A stretch of 56,699 nt of DNA from Paracoccus aerius (GCF_014656455.1 NZ_BNCL01000006.1:1-56699); one strand, 5' to 3'. Shown: positions 1-8,971, counted from the stretch's first letter. The notes: a model not told the origin generated them from the sequence alone. Numbers and translations: made by a program.

Positions 1-82
1 TCACGGCATCCGCCAGAATGTTCACGCCCCGAAGCATCCGGTCGCGCGCGTCCGTGTTGAACTTCACTTCTTTCGCAGCCAT
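1..82 (-). CDS. groEL: GroEL chaperonin (N-terminal fragment, cut by window edge)
   Basis: Only the first 27 codons are inside the window. They read [20 protein letters not shown] and onward, the standard GroEL N-terminus with the AAKEVKF start and the [17 protein letters not shown] helix. The gene lies 31 bp after groES on the same strand, the normal groESL operon order, so it encodes the 60-kDa cytosolic folding chamber. The rest of the gene lies beyond base 1, so integrity cannot be judged. Confidence 0.95.
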   Translation of the reverse strand, partial: MAAKEVKFNTDARDRMLRGVNILADAV

Positions 83-113
83 TGGGTTCACTCCTCTCTG
101 AACGCTTTCGGGA

Positions 114-425
114 TCAGGCGGCCTTGGCGATCGCCGGCGTATCCAGCACGCCCATCACGTCGCTTTCCTTCATGATCAGCAGATCCTCGCCATCAAGGCG
201 GATCTCGGTGCCGGACCATTTGCCGAACAGGATGCGGTCGCCGACGCTGACCTCCAGCGGAATCAGGTCGCCCCGGTCATTGCGCAGGCCGGTGCCAATG
301 GCCAGCACTTCGCCTTCCTGGGGTTTTTCCTTGGCGCTGTCGGGGATGATCAGCCCGCCCCCGGTCTTTTCCTGGGCATCGATGCGGCGGACCAGAATAC
401 GGTCTTGGAGTGGACGGAACGTCAT
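114..425 (-). CDS. groES: GroES co-chaperonin
   Basis: 103-residue co-chaperonin that caps the GroEL ring. The sequence begins [34 protein letters not shown], showing the beta-barrel start and the mobile loop ([10 protein letters not shown]) that contacts GroEL; the roof-loop and C-terminal parts are intact. An in-frame ATG seven codons upstream (446) is possible, but a GAGG element sits about 9 nt before the ATG at 425 and the family normally begins MxFRPLxDR, so 425 is preferred. It is followed by groEL after 31 bp. Confidence 0.96.
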   Translation of the reverse strand: MTFRPLQDRILVRRIDAQEKTGGGLIIPDSAKEKPQEGEVLAIGTGLRNDRGDLIPLEVSVGDRILFGKWSGTEIRLDGEDLLIMKESDVMGVLDTPAIAKAA

Positions 426-527
426 GTCGTTTTCCCTCATGGACAAACAGATCTTTGAGCGGTTCCTCTGTGCCGGTCCGAGAACCGGAACAGGGCTTGC
501 GCGACCCGTTCAGGCATCGCGCGGGAC

Positions 528-558
528 ATGAATTGGCAAAACCGGAAGCGATTTCAAG
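528..558 (-). promoter_or_regulatory. Possible heat-shock (sigma-32-type) promoter of groESL
   Basis: Read on the minus strand, CTTGAAA (558-552) matches the sigma-32 -35 element. After a 15-nt spacer comes CCAATTCAT (536-528), a weak match to the -10 element. It lies about 100 bp upstream of the groES start. The -35 match is perfect and the -10 is poor, so this is tentative. Confidence 0.35.
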
Positions 559-576
559 AGGGGGTCGAGGAAAATA

Positions 577-603
577 TTGGCACTGTCTTCCGGCTGCTGC
601 CAA
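577..603. promoter_or_regulatory. Degenerate CIRCE-like inverted repeat upstream of groES
   Basis: TTGGCACTG, nine bases, then TGCTGCCAA gives the 9-9-9 geometry of the HrcA operator CIRCE. The outer six bases pair perfectly (TTGGCA/TGCCAA), but the inner three do not match the CIRCE consensus on the groES-distal arm. It lies about 150 bp upstream of groES, farther than usual and upstream of the candidate -35. The rest of the 307-bp gap (426-732) shows nothing else I can assign. Confidence 0.4.
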
Positions 604-732
604 AACCCGTAACCCTCCCGCAATATCCTGTGATTTCAGCGTGGTCCGCGCCACTGGGGGCTTGACGTGGAGCAGGACTGCGTCAAACCTTGAGGGACAT
701 GGATCTGTCACAATGATGCCGAGGGCTTCATG

Positions 733-1203
733 ATGGACACTTACCTTTCTGTCGCCCGCGATCTGGTGGTCGAGGGGATGCGGGAAAGCCAGGTCGCGCT
801 TTCCGCGCAGCTTGAATTCCACCTTGCCTCGACCCTGGCCCGCTACATGCACCGCCCGCTGGCGCCCGACCGGCTGACGGTCCGCCTGATGGATGCGGCC
901 CAAAGGGGCGCCAGGAAGGGCGAATCGCGCCAGATCGGGGATGAATGCCTGATCTCCTGCGCGTTCTTCGCGGCGCGGCTGACGCGGCAGGGCGGCACCG
1001 TGGTCCATTACGCCGCCGTGGGGCAGACGGCATACGAGATCGCGGGAATGCCGGACGTGGCCAGCGGCTTTCCCGACATGCTGGACGTCCTGCACGCCAG
1101 CCGCCCTGCGGTCGAGGATCGGGCGCTGCCGCAACAGGACAATGCCGAGGGCGACAAGCCCGACCGCAGGATCCTGTTCATCTCGCCCAGACTCAACCAC
1201 TGA
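733..1203 (+). CDS. Conserved hypothetical protein, 156 aa
   Basis: Soluble protein beginning MDTYLSVARDLVVEGMRESQVALSAQLEFHLASTLARYM, with no signal peptide or membrane segment. I do not recognise a domain. Two adjacent ATGs (730 and 733) follow a GAGGG element at 721-725; the second has better spacing. It is divergent from groESL and its promoter must lie in the same 300-bp gap. Composition matches the neighbours, so it is probably a native gene. No function is assigned. Confidence 0.7.
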   Translation: MDTYLSVARDLVVEGMRESQVALSAQLEFHLASTLARYMHRPLAPDRLTVRLMDAAQRGARKGESRQIGDECLISCAFFAARLTRQGGTVVHYAAVGQTAYEIAGMPDVASGFPDMLDVLHASRPAVEDRALPQQDNAEGDKPDRRILFISPRLNH

Positions 1204-1249
1204 TCCCTGGCCGGTCTGCTGCGGCCCTTGACGCGGGGCGCCCAGATCA

Positions 1250-1261
1250 TTAGCTAGCTAA
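1250..1261. promoter_or_regulatory. Perfect 12-bp palindrome, probable MarR operator
   Basis: TTAGCTAGCTAA is self-complementary and lies 17 bp before the start codon of the MarR gene, which opens an efflux operon. MarR proteins commonly repress their own operon from such a site. It is the only obvious palindrome in this intergenic region. Confidence 0.65.
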
Positions 1262-1278
1262 CGACCAAGGAACCTTTC

Positions 1279-1707
1279 ATGCCGCAATCGCCCCATTTCT
1301 TTGACACGCTGCTTCACCTGATGCGCCTGCTGCGCCGCAGCTATGACGCGCGGGCCGAGGCGGTGGGGCTGACCCTGTCGCGTGCGCGCGCACTGACCAC
1401 GCTGTCGCGGATGGACGGGGCGACCCAGTCCGAACTGGCCGCCGCCCTTGATATCGAGGCGCCGACCTTGAAGCGCCAGATCGACGCGCTTGAAGGCGCA
1501 GGCTTTGTCGAACGCCGGCCGGCCGAGGGCGACGCCCGCAAGAACGCGCTGTTCCTGACCATGCGGGGCCGCGACAACGAGATCGTCGAGTTTACCCACC
1601 GGATGCGCGCCGACCTGATCGCGGGCATCCCGCCAGCTGATCTGGCCGTGGCGCAGTCGGTGATGGATCGCATCGCCGCCAATATCGCCAGGCTGGACCG
1701 CGAATGA
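1279..1707 (+). CDS. MarR-family transcriptional regulator
   Basis: 142-residue winged-helix regulator. Residues about 30-100 show the MarR fold: recognition segment SELAAALDIEAPTLKRQIDALEGAGFVERRP followed by the wing GDARKNALFLT. It overlaps the downstream MFS gene by 4 nt (ATGA), so regulator, pump and adaptor form one operon, the usual EmrR-EmrAB-like layout. A perfect palindrome at 1250-1261 is its likely binding site. The inducing ligand is unknown and is probably a lipophilic drug or phenolic compound. Confidence 0.9.
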   Translation: MPQSPHFFDTLLHLMRLLRRSYDARAEAVGLTLSRARALTTLSRMDGATQSELAAALDIEAPTLKRQIDALEGAGFVERRPAEGDARKNALFLTMRGRDNEIVEFTHRMRADLIAGIPPADLAVAQSVMDRIAANIARLDRE

Positions 1708-3335
1708 CCGCCGCAGCCCCCACCCCCGCCCCGACCGCGCCCGCACCGGTGGTCCACCCGCCGCTGCCGGTGCCCCAGGCCCTGGCCTATATGGGCGCAG
1801 CCGTCATGCTGGCGCTGTCGCAGGGGCTGGGGCAGGGCTTCGTTTCCGCCAATATCCCGCAAATCGCGGGAGATCTGGGCATCACCACGACCCAGGCCAG
1901 TTGGCTGATGGCGGCTTACATGATCCCCCGCGCATCCCTGCCGCTGCTGCTGATCAAGATCCGCACGCAATACGGGCTGCGCCGCTTTGCCGAGGTGGGG
2001 ATCATCGCCTATGTCGCGGTGGCCCTCGCCTCGGTCTGGATGCAGGATTTCCGGTCCGCCGTGGTCCTGCAGGCGCTGTCGGGCGCGGCGGCCGCGCCCT
2101 TGTCCACCTTGGCCTTCATGTACATGCTGGAGCCGCTGTCCCAGCAATGGAAGATGCGCCTTGGCCTGCCCGCCGCGATGGCCGTGATGATGTCGGGGCC
2201 GACGCTGGCGCGGGTCGTCTCGCCCGCGCTGATCGGGGACGGGGGGCTTGGCGGCATCCATCTGACCGCGCTTGGCATGGCGATGGTGTCGCTGATGCTG
2301 GTCTTTCGGCTGCCGCTGCGCCCGGTGCCGCACATGAAGGTCATCCAGTCGCTGGATTTCCTCAGCTTCCTTTTGATCGGATTCGGCTTTGCAGGGCTGA
2401 CCATCGGCTTCGTGCTGGGGCCGATCCACAACTGGACCGACGCGCCCTGGGTCGGGGCGCTGCTGGCCGCATCAGTCGCATCACTGGCTGTCGCGGTCGC
2501 GGTCGAGCTGAACCGCGAAGCGCCGCTTCTGGACATCCGCTGGCTGGTCAGCCCGGCCATGCTGCACCTGACCGCGACACTGTTCCTGTTCCGGCTGATC
2601 CTGTCGGAGCAAAGCGCGGGCGCACCCCGGATGTTCCTGACGCTGGGCGTCCCCCCTTCGCAGATGACCGGCCTGTTCGCGATCATCGTGGGCGCAAGCC
2701 TGCTGGGCGGGTTGGCCTGCGTGGCCTGGATGCGCCCAAACCGGGTGGCTGTCCTGCACCTGATCGCGCTGCTGCTGATCGCGGGCGGCGCGCTGATGGA
2801 CGCGCAGGCCACCATCGACACCCGGCCGGAACAGATGATCGTCAGCCAGGCGCTGATCGGATTCGCCGGGATGCTGTTCCTGCCGCCCGCGATGATGGCG
2901 GGGCTTGTGTCGGCGCTTGCGCGCGGGCCGCAGTATCTTCTGTCCTTCGTGATCGTCTTCATCTCGACCCAGTCCCTGGGCGGCGTCTTGGGGTCGGGGC
3001 TGTTCACGACCTTTATCAACAACCGCCAGGCGGCCCATTACGCGGTGCTGACCGAACAGATCGCCGTGGGCGACGCGCCGACCATGCAGGCCATCGCGGC
3101 GCGGGCCGCAGGTCTTGCGGCGCAGGTGCCGGATGCCGCCTCCCGCAGCGCGCAGGCCGCCGCGCAGATCGCGCAAGAGGCCACGGCCCAGGCATCTGTC
3201 ATGGCCTATAACGACGCCTATCTTCTGACCGCCCTGATCGCCCTTGGCGCCGCCTTGGCCCTGGTCCTGCACATGCTGCGCGACCGGCTGGCGCTGCGCA
3301 TGTCGCCCCAGGCAGAACCGGATGTGACACCATGA
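1704..3335 (+). CDS. MFS efflux transporter, DHA2/EmrB-like
   Basis: 543-residue integral membrane protein with about 14 hydrophobic segments, the size and topology of the DHA2 drug:H+ antiporter family. After a Pro/Ala-rich cytosolic start the first helix reads ALAYMGAAVMLALSQGLGQGF, followed by QIAGDLGITTTQASWLMAAYMIPRA, typical of EmrB-type pumps. It overlaps marR (ATGA at 1704) and emrA (ATGA at 3332), implying translational coupling. Together with the next gene it should form an inner-membrane pump that feeds a TolC-like outer-membrane channel. Substrate unknown. Confidence 0.9.
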   Translation: MTAAAPTPAPTAPAPVVHPPLPVPQALAYMGAAVMLALSQGLGQGFVSANIPQIAGDLGITTTQASWLMAAYMIPRASLPLLLIKIRTQYGLRRFAEVGIIAYVAVALASVWMQDFRSAVVLQALSGAAAAPLSTLAFMYMLEPLSQQWKMRLGLPAAMAVMMSGPTLARVVSPALIGDGGLGGIHLTALGMAMVSLMLVFRLPLRPVPHMKVIQSLDFLSFLLIGFGFAGLTIGFVLGPIHNWTDAPWVGALLAASVASLAVAVAVELNREAPLLDIRWLVSPAMLHLTATLFLFRLILSEQSAGAPRMFLTLGVPPSQMTGLFAIIVGASLLGGLACVAWMRPNRVAVLHLIALLLIAGGALMDAQATIDTRPEQMIVSQALIGFAGMLFLPPAMMAGLVSALARGPQYLLSFVIVFISTQSLGGVLGSGLFTTFINNRQAAHYAVLTEQIAVGDAPTMQAIAARAAGLAAQVPDAASRSAQAAAQIAQEATAQASVMAYNDAYLLTALIALGAALALVLHMLRDRLALRMSPQAEPDVTP

Positions 3336-4375
3336 AGAAAGAAAACCTCCTTCCCACCGTTATCGCCCTAGTGATCGGCGCCGCGGGCGTGCTGCTGCTG
3401 CTTTTCGCCTGGCACCTGCCGCCGTTCCAGCCGTCTGAACCAACGACCGAGAACGCCTATGTCCGGGGCAAGGTCACGACCGTCGCGCCCCAGGTCACCG
3501 GCTATGTCGCGGCGGTCGAGGCCACGGACTTCCAGGCCGTCAGGGCAGGGGACGTGATCGCGCGGATCGACGACCGCATCCCCCGCCAGAAGCTGGCCCA
3601 GGCCGAGGCGCAACTTGCCGCCGCCCGCGCCGCGATGGAGGTGGCGACCCAGGGCGTCGCCTCGGCCGAGGCAGTGCTGCGGGCCAATGAGGCGGGCGTG
3701 GCCTCCGCGCGGTCGGCCCTGACGACGGCGCAGACAAGCTGGAACCGCGCAGAGGAACTGCGGACGCGGGGCGTGGCCTCGCAATCGGCGGCGGAGCAAT
3801 CCGAACTGTCGCTGCAACAGGCTGAAGCCGGCGTAACCCAGGCCGAGGCCCAGGTCGACGTGCAGCGGGAATCGGTGAAATCCGCGCGTGTCGCCCTGCA
3901 GTCGCGCCAGGCAGACATCGCCGCAGCCCAGGCGGCGGTGGAACTGGCGCAGATCGATCTGGACAATACCGTGATCCGGGCACCGGCCGACGGGCGGTTG
4001 GGCCAGGTCTCGGTCCGGGTGGGGCAATATGTGACGCCGGGCAGCGCGCTTGTGTCCCATGTGGGCACCGAAACCTGGGTCATTGCGAATTTCAAGGAAA
4101 CCGCGCTGACCGGCCTGCGCCCGGGCGAAGCCGTCCGCTTTACGGTGGACGCTGTCCGCGACGTGGATTTCACGGGCCGGGTCGAGTCCTTTTCGCCCGC
4201 GACGGCATCGGAATACAGCCTGCTTGCCGGGACAAACGCGACCGGCAACTTCACCAAGATCGCGCAGCGCCTGCCGGTTCGCATCGCCATCGACCGGGAC
4301 CAGCCCCATGCCGAGGATCTGCTTCCCGGCATGTCGGTGATCGTCCACGTGGATACCGACAGCGCCCCCCGATGA
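3332..4375 (+). CDS. HlyD/EmrA-family membrane fusion protein
   Basis: 347-residue periplasmic adaptor. One N-terminal membrane anchor (residues about 8-28, TVIALVIGAAGVLLLLFAW) is followed by a lipoyl half-motif (TENAYVRGKVTTVAPQVTGYV) and a long Ala/Glu/Gln-rich coiled coil (about 80-200). The second lipoyl half (LDNTVIRAPADGRLGQVSVRVGQYV) and a C-terminal beta-barrel come last. It partners the preceding MFS pump, sharing a 4-nt overlap. It converges with the SDR gene, with 17 bp between stop codons. Confidence 0.92.
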   Translation: MKKENLLPTVIALVIGAAGVLLLLFAWHLPPFQPSEPTTENAYVRGKVTTVAPQVTGYVAAVEATDFQAVRAGDVIARIDDRIPRQKLAQAEAQLAAARAAMEVATQGVASAEAVLRANEAGVASARSALTTAQTSWNRAEELRTRGVASQSAAEQSELSLQQAEAGVTQAEAQVDVQRESVKSARVALQSRQADIAAAQAAVELAQIDLDNTVIRAPADGRLGQVSVRVGQYVTPGSALVSHVGTETWVIANFKETALTGLRPGEAVRFTVDAVRDVDFTGRVESFSPATASEYSLLAGTNATGNFTKIAQRLPVRIAIDRDQPHAEDLLPGMSVIVHVDTDSAPR

Positions 4376-4392
4376 CCTGCCGCCCGGTCGGC

Positions 4393-5073
4393 CTACCAGG
4401 GGATGGGCGTCCCGAACCGGTCCATGAATGCGCCGCTGTCTGCAGGCGTCAGGCGGGCGATGCTGTCCAGCAGGGAGGCTGCGGCGTCTTTCGGATCCTG
4501 GACCTGAAGGCCGGTCTTGGCGAAGCCGTCGGACAGCGGCGTCGCCACGGTGCCGGGGTGGAACGCCGCACAGATCGCCTTGGGATGCGTACGGCGCAGT
4601 TCGACCGAGGCGGTGCGGATGACCTGGTTCAGGGCCGCCTTGGAGGCGCGATAGGAATACCATCCCCCCAGCCGGTTGTCGGCGATGCTGCCGACTTTGG
4701 CGGACAGGACGGCAAGGACCGCGCGGCGGTCGCGGGGTATCAGCGGCAGGAAATGCTTCAGGATCAGGGCAGGGCCGATCGTGTTCACCGCAAAGGACAC
4801 GGCCATGGCCTGCGGATCAAGCCTGCGGATCGTTTTTTCCGGCTGCATCCCTGGCCCGTGCAGAACCCCGGTCGCCACCAGAACCAGTGTCGGCACGCCG
4901 ATCTGCCCGATGCGGTTCGCGGCCCGCGCGATGCTGCCCGGATCGGCCAGGTCCAGTTCAGGCCGCGACAGGCCGATCACCTGCCCGGAAAACCTCCCCT
5001 GCAGATCGCGCGTCAATGCCCCGCCGATGCCGCCCGAGGCACCGATCACCACTGCCAGATCCTGCTGTTTCAT
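4393..5073 (-). CDS. SDR-family NAD(P)-dependent oxidoreductase
   Basis: 226-residue short-chain dehydrogenase. The cofactor motif is VVIGASGGIGGAL near the N-terminus, the structural NxxG region is FAVNTIGPAL, and the active-site motif is YRASK with an upstream Ser (KVGSIADNRLGGWYSYRASK). A GGAGG element lies directly before the ATG at 5073, so the 14-codon upstream extension to 5115 is unlikely. It resembles CsgA-like short SDRs. Substrate unknown. It stands alone between convergent emrA and a divergent glycosyltransferase. Confidence 0.88.
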   Translation of the reverse strand: MKQQDLAVVIGASGGIGGALTRDLQGRFSGQVIGLSRPELDLADPGSIARAANRIGQIGVPTLVLVATGVLHGPGMQPEKTIRRLDPQAMAVSFAVNTIGPALILKHFLPLIPRDRRAVLAVLSAKVGSIADNRLGGWYSYRASKAALNQVIRTASVELRRTHPKAICAAFHPGTVATPLSDGFAKTGLQVQDPKDAAASLLDSIARLTPADSGAFMDRFGTPIPW

Positions 5074-5396
5074 GCATCCTCCGCCCTTGCCCCTGCAGAA
5101 TAGGGCGCAGCGCAAGGAAAACTACCGGTCGGCCTTCGCCTAATAAAGATCAATGAAACCTTCCTGCACGGCTTCCGGTTTGGAAGACAAGTGTGAACGG
5201 GTGGACCATATGCCGGGACGGATCGCTGCGACTGCCGGCTTGTCGTGTCGACCCCCGCTCATCATCGCCAGGATCTCCAGGATGAACAGCCGTTCTTCCG
5301 CTGCGCCGTTCCGGCTGCGGAAAGCCATGGGCGGCACAGGAATGCAGGCCACCCGGCCATGACGCTGACGCAGGAAACGGCCGAAAGGATGGCGCA
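5074..5396. other. 323-bp intergenic region with no recognised gene
   Basis: It separates the divergent SDR and glycosyltransferase genes, so promoters for both should be here. A short AT-rich stretch (TAATAAAGATCAATGAAACC, about 5141-5160) is the only low-GC patch. Open frames here lack ribosome-binding sites and look like frame shadows. Confidence 0.5.
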
Positions 5397-6614
5397 ATGA
5401 ACGATGTTTTCCCCGTGACCCCCCTTGCGCCCTCGGCCCGGCCTGCGCTGATCTGTTTTTCGCATCTCCGCTGGGATTTCGTGTGGCAGCGGCCGCAGCA
5501 TCTGATGTCCCGCTTTGCCGAAAGTCACCGCCTGTTCATCTGGGAAGAAGCGATTCCCACCGACCATCACCTTCCCTATCTGGAGTTTCATGCCTTCGAA
5601 GGCACCAGCGTCCAGTCCATCCGCCCCCGCCTGCCAGCCCAGTGGTCGGTCCAGCAGAAGGATCGCGCCCTGGCGGGGCTGCTGGACCAGATGATGGCCC
5701 TGGCAGGAATACGTCGCCCGGTCCTGTGGTTCTATACGCCCATGATGTGGCCGATCGCCCGGCACGTGGATGCGGCGGCTGTGGTTTATGACTGCATGGA
5801 CGAACTATCCGCCTTCCGCTTTGCGCCGCCCGGACTTGCCGCCAACGAGGCTGCCCTGATGAAGGCCGCGGATGTGGTCTTCACCGGAGGCCAGTCCATC
5901 TTCGAGGCCAAGGCCGGACGCCACGGCAATATCCACGTGTTCCCGTCTGCCGTCGACACCTCGCATTTTGCCAATGCCCGTGCCGCCCTGGCGGAACCGG
6001 CGGATCAGGCAGCGCTGCCCGGCCCGCGTCTCGGCTTCTATGGCGTGATCGACGAAAGGCTGGATCTTGGTCTGATCGCCGCCCTGGCAAAGGCCCGTCC
6101 CCAATGGTCGATCGTGATGATCGGGCCCTTGGCTAAGATCGGCCCCGAGGACTTGCCCCGCGCGCCGAACATCCACTGGCTTGGTCAGCGCGGCTATGAC
6201 CAGTTGCCCGCCTATCTGTCGGGCTGGGACGTGGCGCTGATGCCCTTTGCCATGAACGAGGCCACGCGGTTCATTTCGCCGACCAAGACGCCGGAATACC
6301 TTGCAGGCGGGGTGCAGGTCGTCTCGACGCCCGTGCCTGATGTCGTGCGACAGTATGGCGATCTGGGGGCGGTGCGGATCGCCCCGGATGCCGCCCGCTT
6401 CATCCAGGCCTGCGAGCAGATCCTGGCGGGTCAGGGACTGGCGTGGCGCGAGGCCGCCGACCGGATGCTGGCGGATCAAAGCTGGGACAACACCTTCCGG
6501 CAGATGCAGTCGCATCTGGATCGCGTCATGCGCAGGCGGTTGCTGTCGTCCTCGCCGCTGCCGGGGGTCGGGGGCCTGCTGGCCCCGGATGGCGTCACCT
6601 CCATGCCAGCCTGA
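5397..6614 (+). CDS. Glycosyltransferase, GT-B fold (family 1/4-like)
   Basis: 405-residue protein. The opening PALICFSHLRWDFVWQRPQHLMSRFAESHRLFIWEE is characteristic of a bacterial glycosyltransferase group often found beside beta-glucosidase-like genes. The C-terminal half carries a GT-B donor-binding region (SPTKTPEYLAGGVQVVSTPVPDV), where Glu and Gly-rich turns contact the nucleotide-sugar. AAGGA precedes the ATG at 5397. The next gene is also a glycosyltransferase fused to a hydrolase, so the pair probably acts on one cell-surface or storage glycoside. Acceptor and donor are unknown. Confidence 0.85.
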   Translation: MNDVFPVTPLAPSARPALICFSHLRWDFVWQRPQHLMSRFAESHRLFIWEEAIPTDHHLPYLEFHAFEGTSVQSIRPRLPAQWSVQQKDRALAGLLDQMMALAGIRRPVLWFYTPMMWPIARHVDAAAVVYDCMDELSAFRFAPPGLAANEAALMKAADVVFTGGQSIFEAKAGRHGNIHVFPSAVDTSHFANARAALAEPADQAALPGPRLGFYGVIDERLDLGLIAALAKARPQWSIVMIGPLAKIGPEDLPRAPNIHWLGQRGYDQLPAYLSGWDVALMPFAMNEATRFISPTKTPEYLAGGVQVVSTPVPDVVRQYGDLGAVRIAPDAARFIQACEQILAGQGLAWREAADRMLADQSWDNTFRQMQSHLDRVMRRRLLSSSPLPGVGGLLAPDGVTSMPA

Positions 6615-6681
6615 TGCGCTGCCAACTGCCGACTGACTGCACCCAACTGCCCGGCTTTTGCCAGTCCCGTCCCGTGGCGGC

Positions 6682-8964
6682 ATGATCGGCGACGAAACCT
6701 GTGCAGGGCCCGGGGTCACAGCCGGTGCCTTTGCGGTTCCGAATGCGCAGCATCGGCTGATCCGCCTTGTTTTCGTGATGGCCCGGCTGGGGGTAGGACC
6801 GGACGAGGCGAACGTCCGCCTGCTGGCCCGCCAGTTGCCGCGCGACCGCTACAGCATCACGGTCATCTCCTGCTTCCGCGACCAGCGGACAAGCCTCCGG
6901 ACCCATGAACAACTGGCAAGCCTTGGCGTGAATGTGGACACCACGCCCTATGACCTGGGATTCGAGGATACCGTGGACCATCTGCGGCGCAAGCTGGTGC
7001 AAGCGGATGTTGTCGTGTCCTGCCAGAACGTCGCCGACATCTATCCCGCGCTTGAAGGCATGGCGGTGCGCCCGCCGCTGATCGAATACGGTGCGCGGGT
7101 CAGCGACGCCCTGGCAGGGCCCAAGCATCTGACCGTCCGCTATGTGGGGCCTGGCAACGGCATCCGGGCGGCTGCGGCCTCCGGGATGCCCGGCCGGTCG
7201 GACGACGCCGTGGTGATCCCGCCGATGGTGGATCCGCAGGAATTCCGCCCGGAACGCCGCGGCCCTGTCCGGGCCGCGTTGGGCATCGCCCCGGACGACC
7301 TGCTGATCGGCTGGGTCGGACGCCCGGATTGCGGGGCCGGGGTTCAGGACTTCATCGCCGCCGCCCTTCGCATCGCCGGCAGTGTGCCCAACGCCCGGTT
7401 CGTCGCCGTGGGTGTTCCCGATCCCCTTGTGCCCGAAGACGCGCAGCAGCTTCGCCTTTTGGCCCGACCCTTGGGACGCCGGATGATCTTTGCAGGCGAC
7501 GGCTGGGACATGCTCGACCTGCTGGGGGCGATGGACCTCCTCTGCTGCCTGCCCCAGGACGGGGAAACGGCCCATGTCCTGGGACATGCGGGCGCAGCCG
7601 CCTTGCCCGTGATCGCCGTTGCCGATCACGGAGCCGACCAGCAGATCGCGGAAGGGACCACCGGCCTGTTGGTGCCGGCAGGGGATGCGGGTGCGCTGGA
7701 TCAGGCCATAATGCGTCTGCTGGGGGATGCCCCGTTGCGAAACCGGCTGGGGGCGGCGCTGCGCGACCATGTGCTGGCCAGGAATGCGGCCCGGGTTGTT
7801 GTGCCGCAATGGCAGGCGCTGATCGACCGGGTGCTGGCAGAACGTGCCCCCGCACCCCCGCCTGCCACCTTCAACAGCTTCGTCCTGGGCGGGTGGGAGT
7901 CGTCCACCCACCGGCTTCGGTCGGGGCAGCGGCTGGACGTGATCGCCTCGACGGGCCACGACACCCATGCCGCGCAGGATTACCGGCAATTGTCCGGCCT
8001 GGGGATCCGGGCCTGCCGCGACGGGGCGCGATGGCACCTGATCGAGCAGAGGCCGCGCCGCTATGACTTTTCCAGCCTGACCGGCATGATCGAGGCTGCC
8101 AGGGACACCGGCACGCAGGTGATCTGGGACTTGCTGCATTACGGCTGGCCTGACGATCTGGACATCTGGGCGCCGGCCTTCGTGGATCGCTTCGCGGCCT
8201 ATGCCCGCGCCGTCGCCCTGCATCATCGCGAGACGACGGATGCCGTGCCCTTCTGGTGCCCCGTGAACGAGATCAGCTTTTTTTCCTGGGCAGGGGGCGA
8301 TGTCCGATACCTGAACCCCTTCGCCGCCGGCCGCGGGTTCGAGCTGAAGTGCCAGCTTGCCCGCGCCTCGATCGCCGCGATGGGTGAATTGCGCGCCGTC
8401 GATCCCCGTGCCCGCTTTGTCCAGGCCGAACCGCTGCTGGCAATCCACCATGACCCGCAAGGCGGCGACCCGACATCCGTGGCGCAGGGCCATCACGAGG
8501 CGCAGTTCCAGGCCTTCGACATGATCTCGGGCCGAATCTGGCCGCAACTGGGCGGAGAGCCTGCGTTTCTCGATATTGTCGGGGTCAACTATTACTGGAA
8601 CAACCAATGGATCCACGGCGGGCCGGCCATCGACATGGATCACCCCGCGTATCGTCCGCTGGCCGACCTGCTGTTCGAGGTCGCGGCCCGCTATGACCGC
8701 CCGCTGATGATTGCCGAGACCGGGACCGAGGGCGCGCGCCGCGCGTCCTGGTTCGCCTATATCCGCGATCAGGTTGACGGTGCGCGCAGGCGCGGCGTGC
8801 GGATCGAGGGGGTCTGCCTTTACCCCGTCGCCAACCATCACGGGTGGGACGACGACCGGCTTTGCCCGAACGGCCTGCTGGGCCAGGATCCCACGGGCGG
8901 CGCGCGAAGCGTCGAATGGCCGCTGGCCCGTGAAATCATGCTGCGGAACAATGGCCTGGGATGA
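6682..8964 (+). CDS. Two-domain protein: GT-B glycosyltransferase fused to a clan-A glycoside hydrolase
   Basis: About 760 residues. The first ~400 form a GT-B glycosyltransferase with a donor-site motif HGADQQIAEGTTGLLVPAGD. The rest resembles a GH-A (TIM-barrel) hydrolase: acid/base Glu in WCPVNEISFF (about residue 530) and nucleophile Glu in MIAETGTEG (about residue 679), with VGVNYYWNNQW near the subsite. A TTG start at 6658 is possible, but the ATG at 6682 is preferred. There is a 67-bp gap from the preceding glycosyltransferase. It may build and trim a glycoside, or the hydrolase fold may work as a transglycosidase; both are inference. Confidence 0.82.
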   Translation: MIGDETCAGPGVTAGAFAVPNAQHRLIRLVFVMARLGVGPDEANVRLLARQLPRDRYSITVISCFRDQRTSLRTHEQLASLGVNVDTTPYDLGFEDTVDHLRRKLVQADVVVSCQNVADIYPALEGMAVRPPLIEYGARVSDALAGPKHLTVRYVGPGNGIRAAAASGMPGRSDDAVVIPPMVDPQEFRPERRGPVRAALGIAPDDLLIGWVGRPDCGAGVQDFIAAALRIAGSVPNARFVAVGVPDPLVPEDAQQLRLLARPLGRRMIFAGDGWDMLDLLGAMDLLCCLPQDGETAHVLGHAGAAALPVIAVADHGADQQIAEGTTGLLVPAGDAGALDQAIMRLLGDAPLRNRLGAALRDHVLARNAARVVVPQWQALIDRVLAERAPAPPPATFNSFVLGGWESSTHRLRSGQRLDVIASTGHDTHAAQDYRQLSGLGIRACRDGARWHLIEQRPRRYDFSSLTGMIEAARDTGTQVIWDLLHYGWPDDLDIWAPAFVDRFAAYARAVALHHRETTDAVPFWCPVNEISFFSWAGGDVRYLNPFAAGRGFELKCQLARASIAAMGELRAVDPRARFVQAEPLLAIHHDPQGGDPTSVAQGHHEAQFQAFDMISGRIWPQLGGEPAFLDIVGVNYYWNNQWIHGGPAIDMDHPAYRPLADLLFEVAARYDRPLMIAETGTEGARRASWFAYIRDQVDGARRRGVRIEGVCLYPVANHHGWDDDRLCPNGLLGQDPTGGARSVEWPLAREIMLRNNGLG

Positions 8965-8971
8965 CGGAGCG

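Noticed and set aside
487..510. GGAAC ... CGTT match upstream of the 733-1203 gene
   Set aside because: The spacer is 15 nt, outside the 16-17 range, and it lies over 200 bp from the gene start.
277..1200. Minus-strand open frame overlapping groES and the 733-1203 gene
   Set aside because: Shadow frame: it covers groES in another frame and the divergent gene in antisense, with no recognisable domain.
3368..4663. Minus-strand open frame opposite emrA
   Set aside because: Antisense shadow of a clear HlyD-family gene; composition typical of complement frames.
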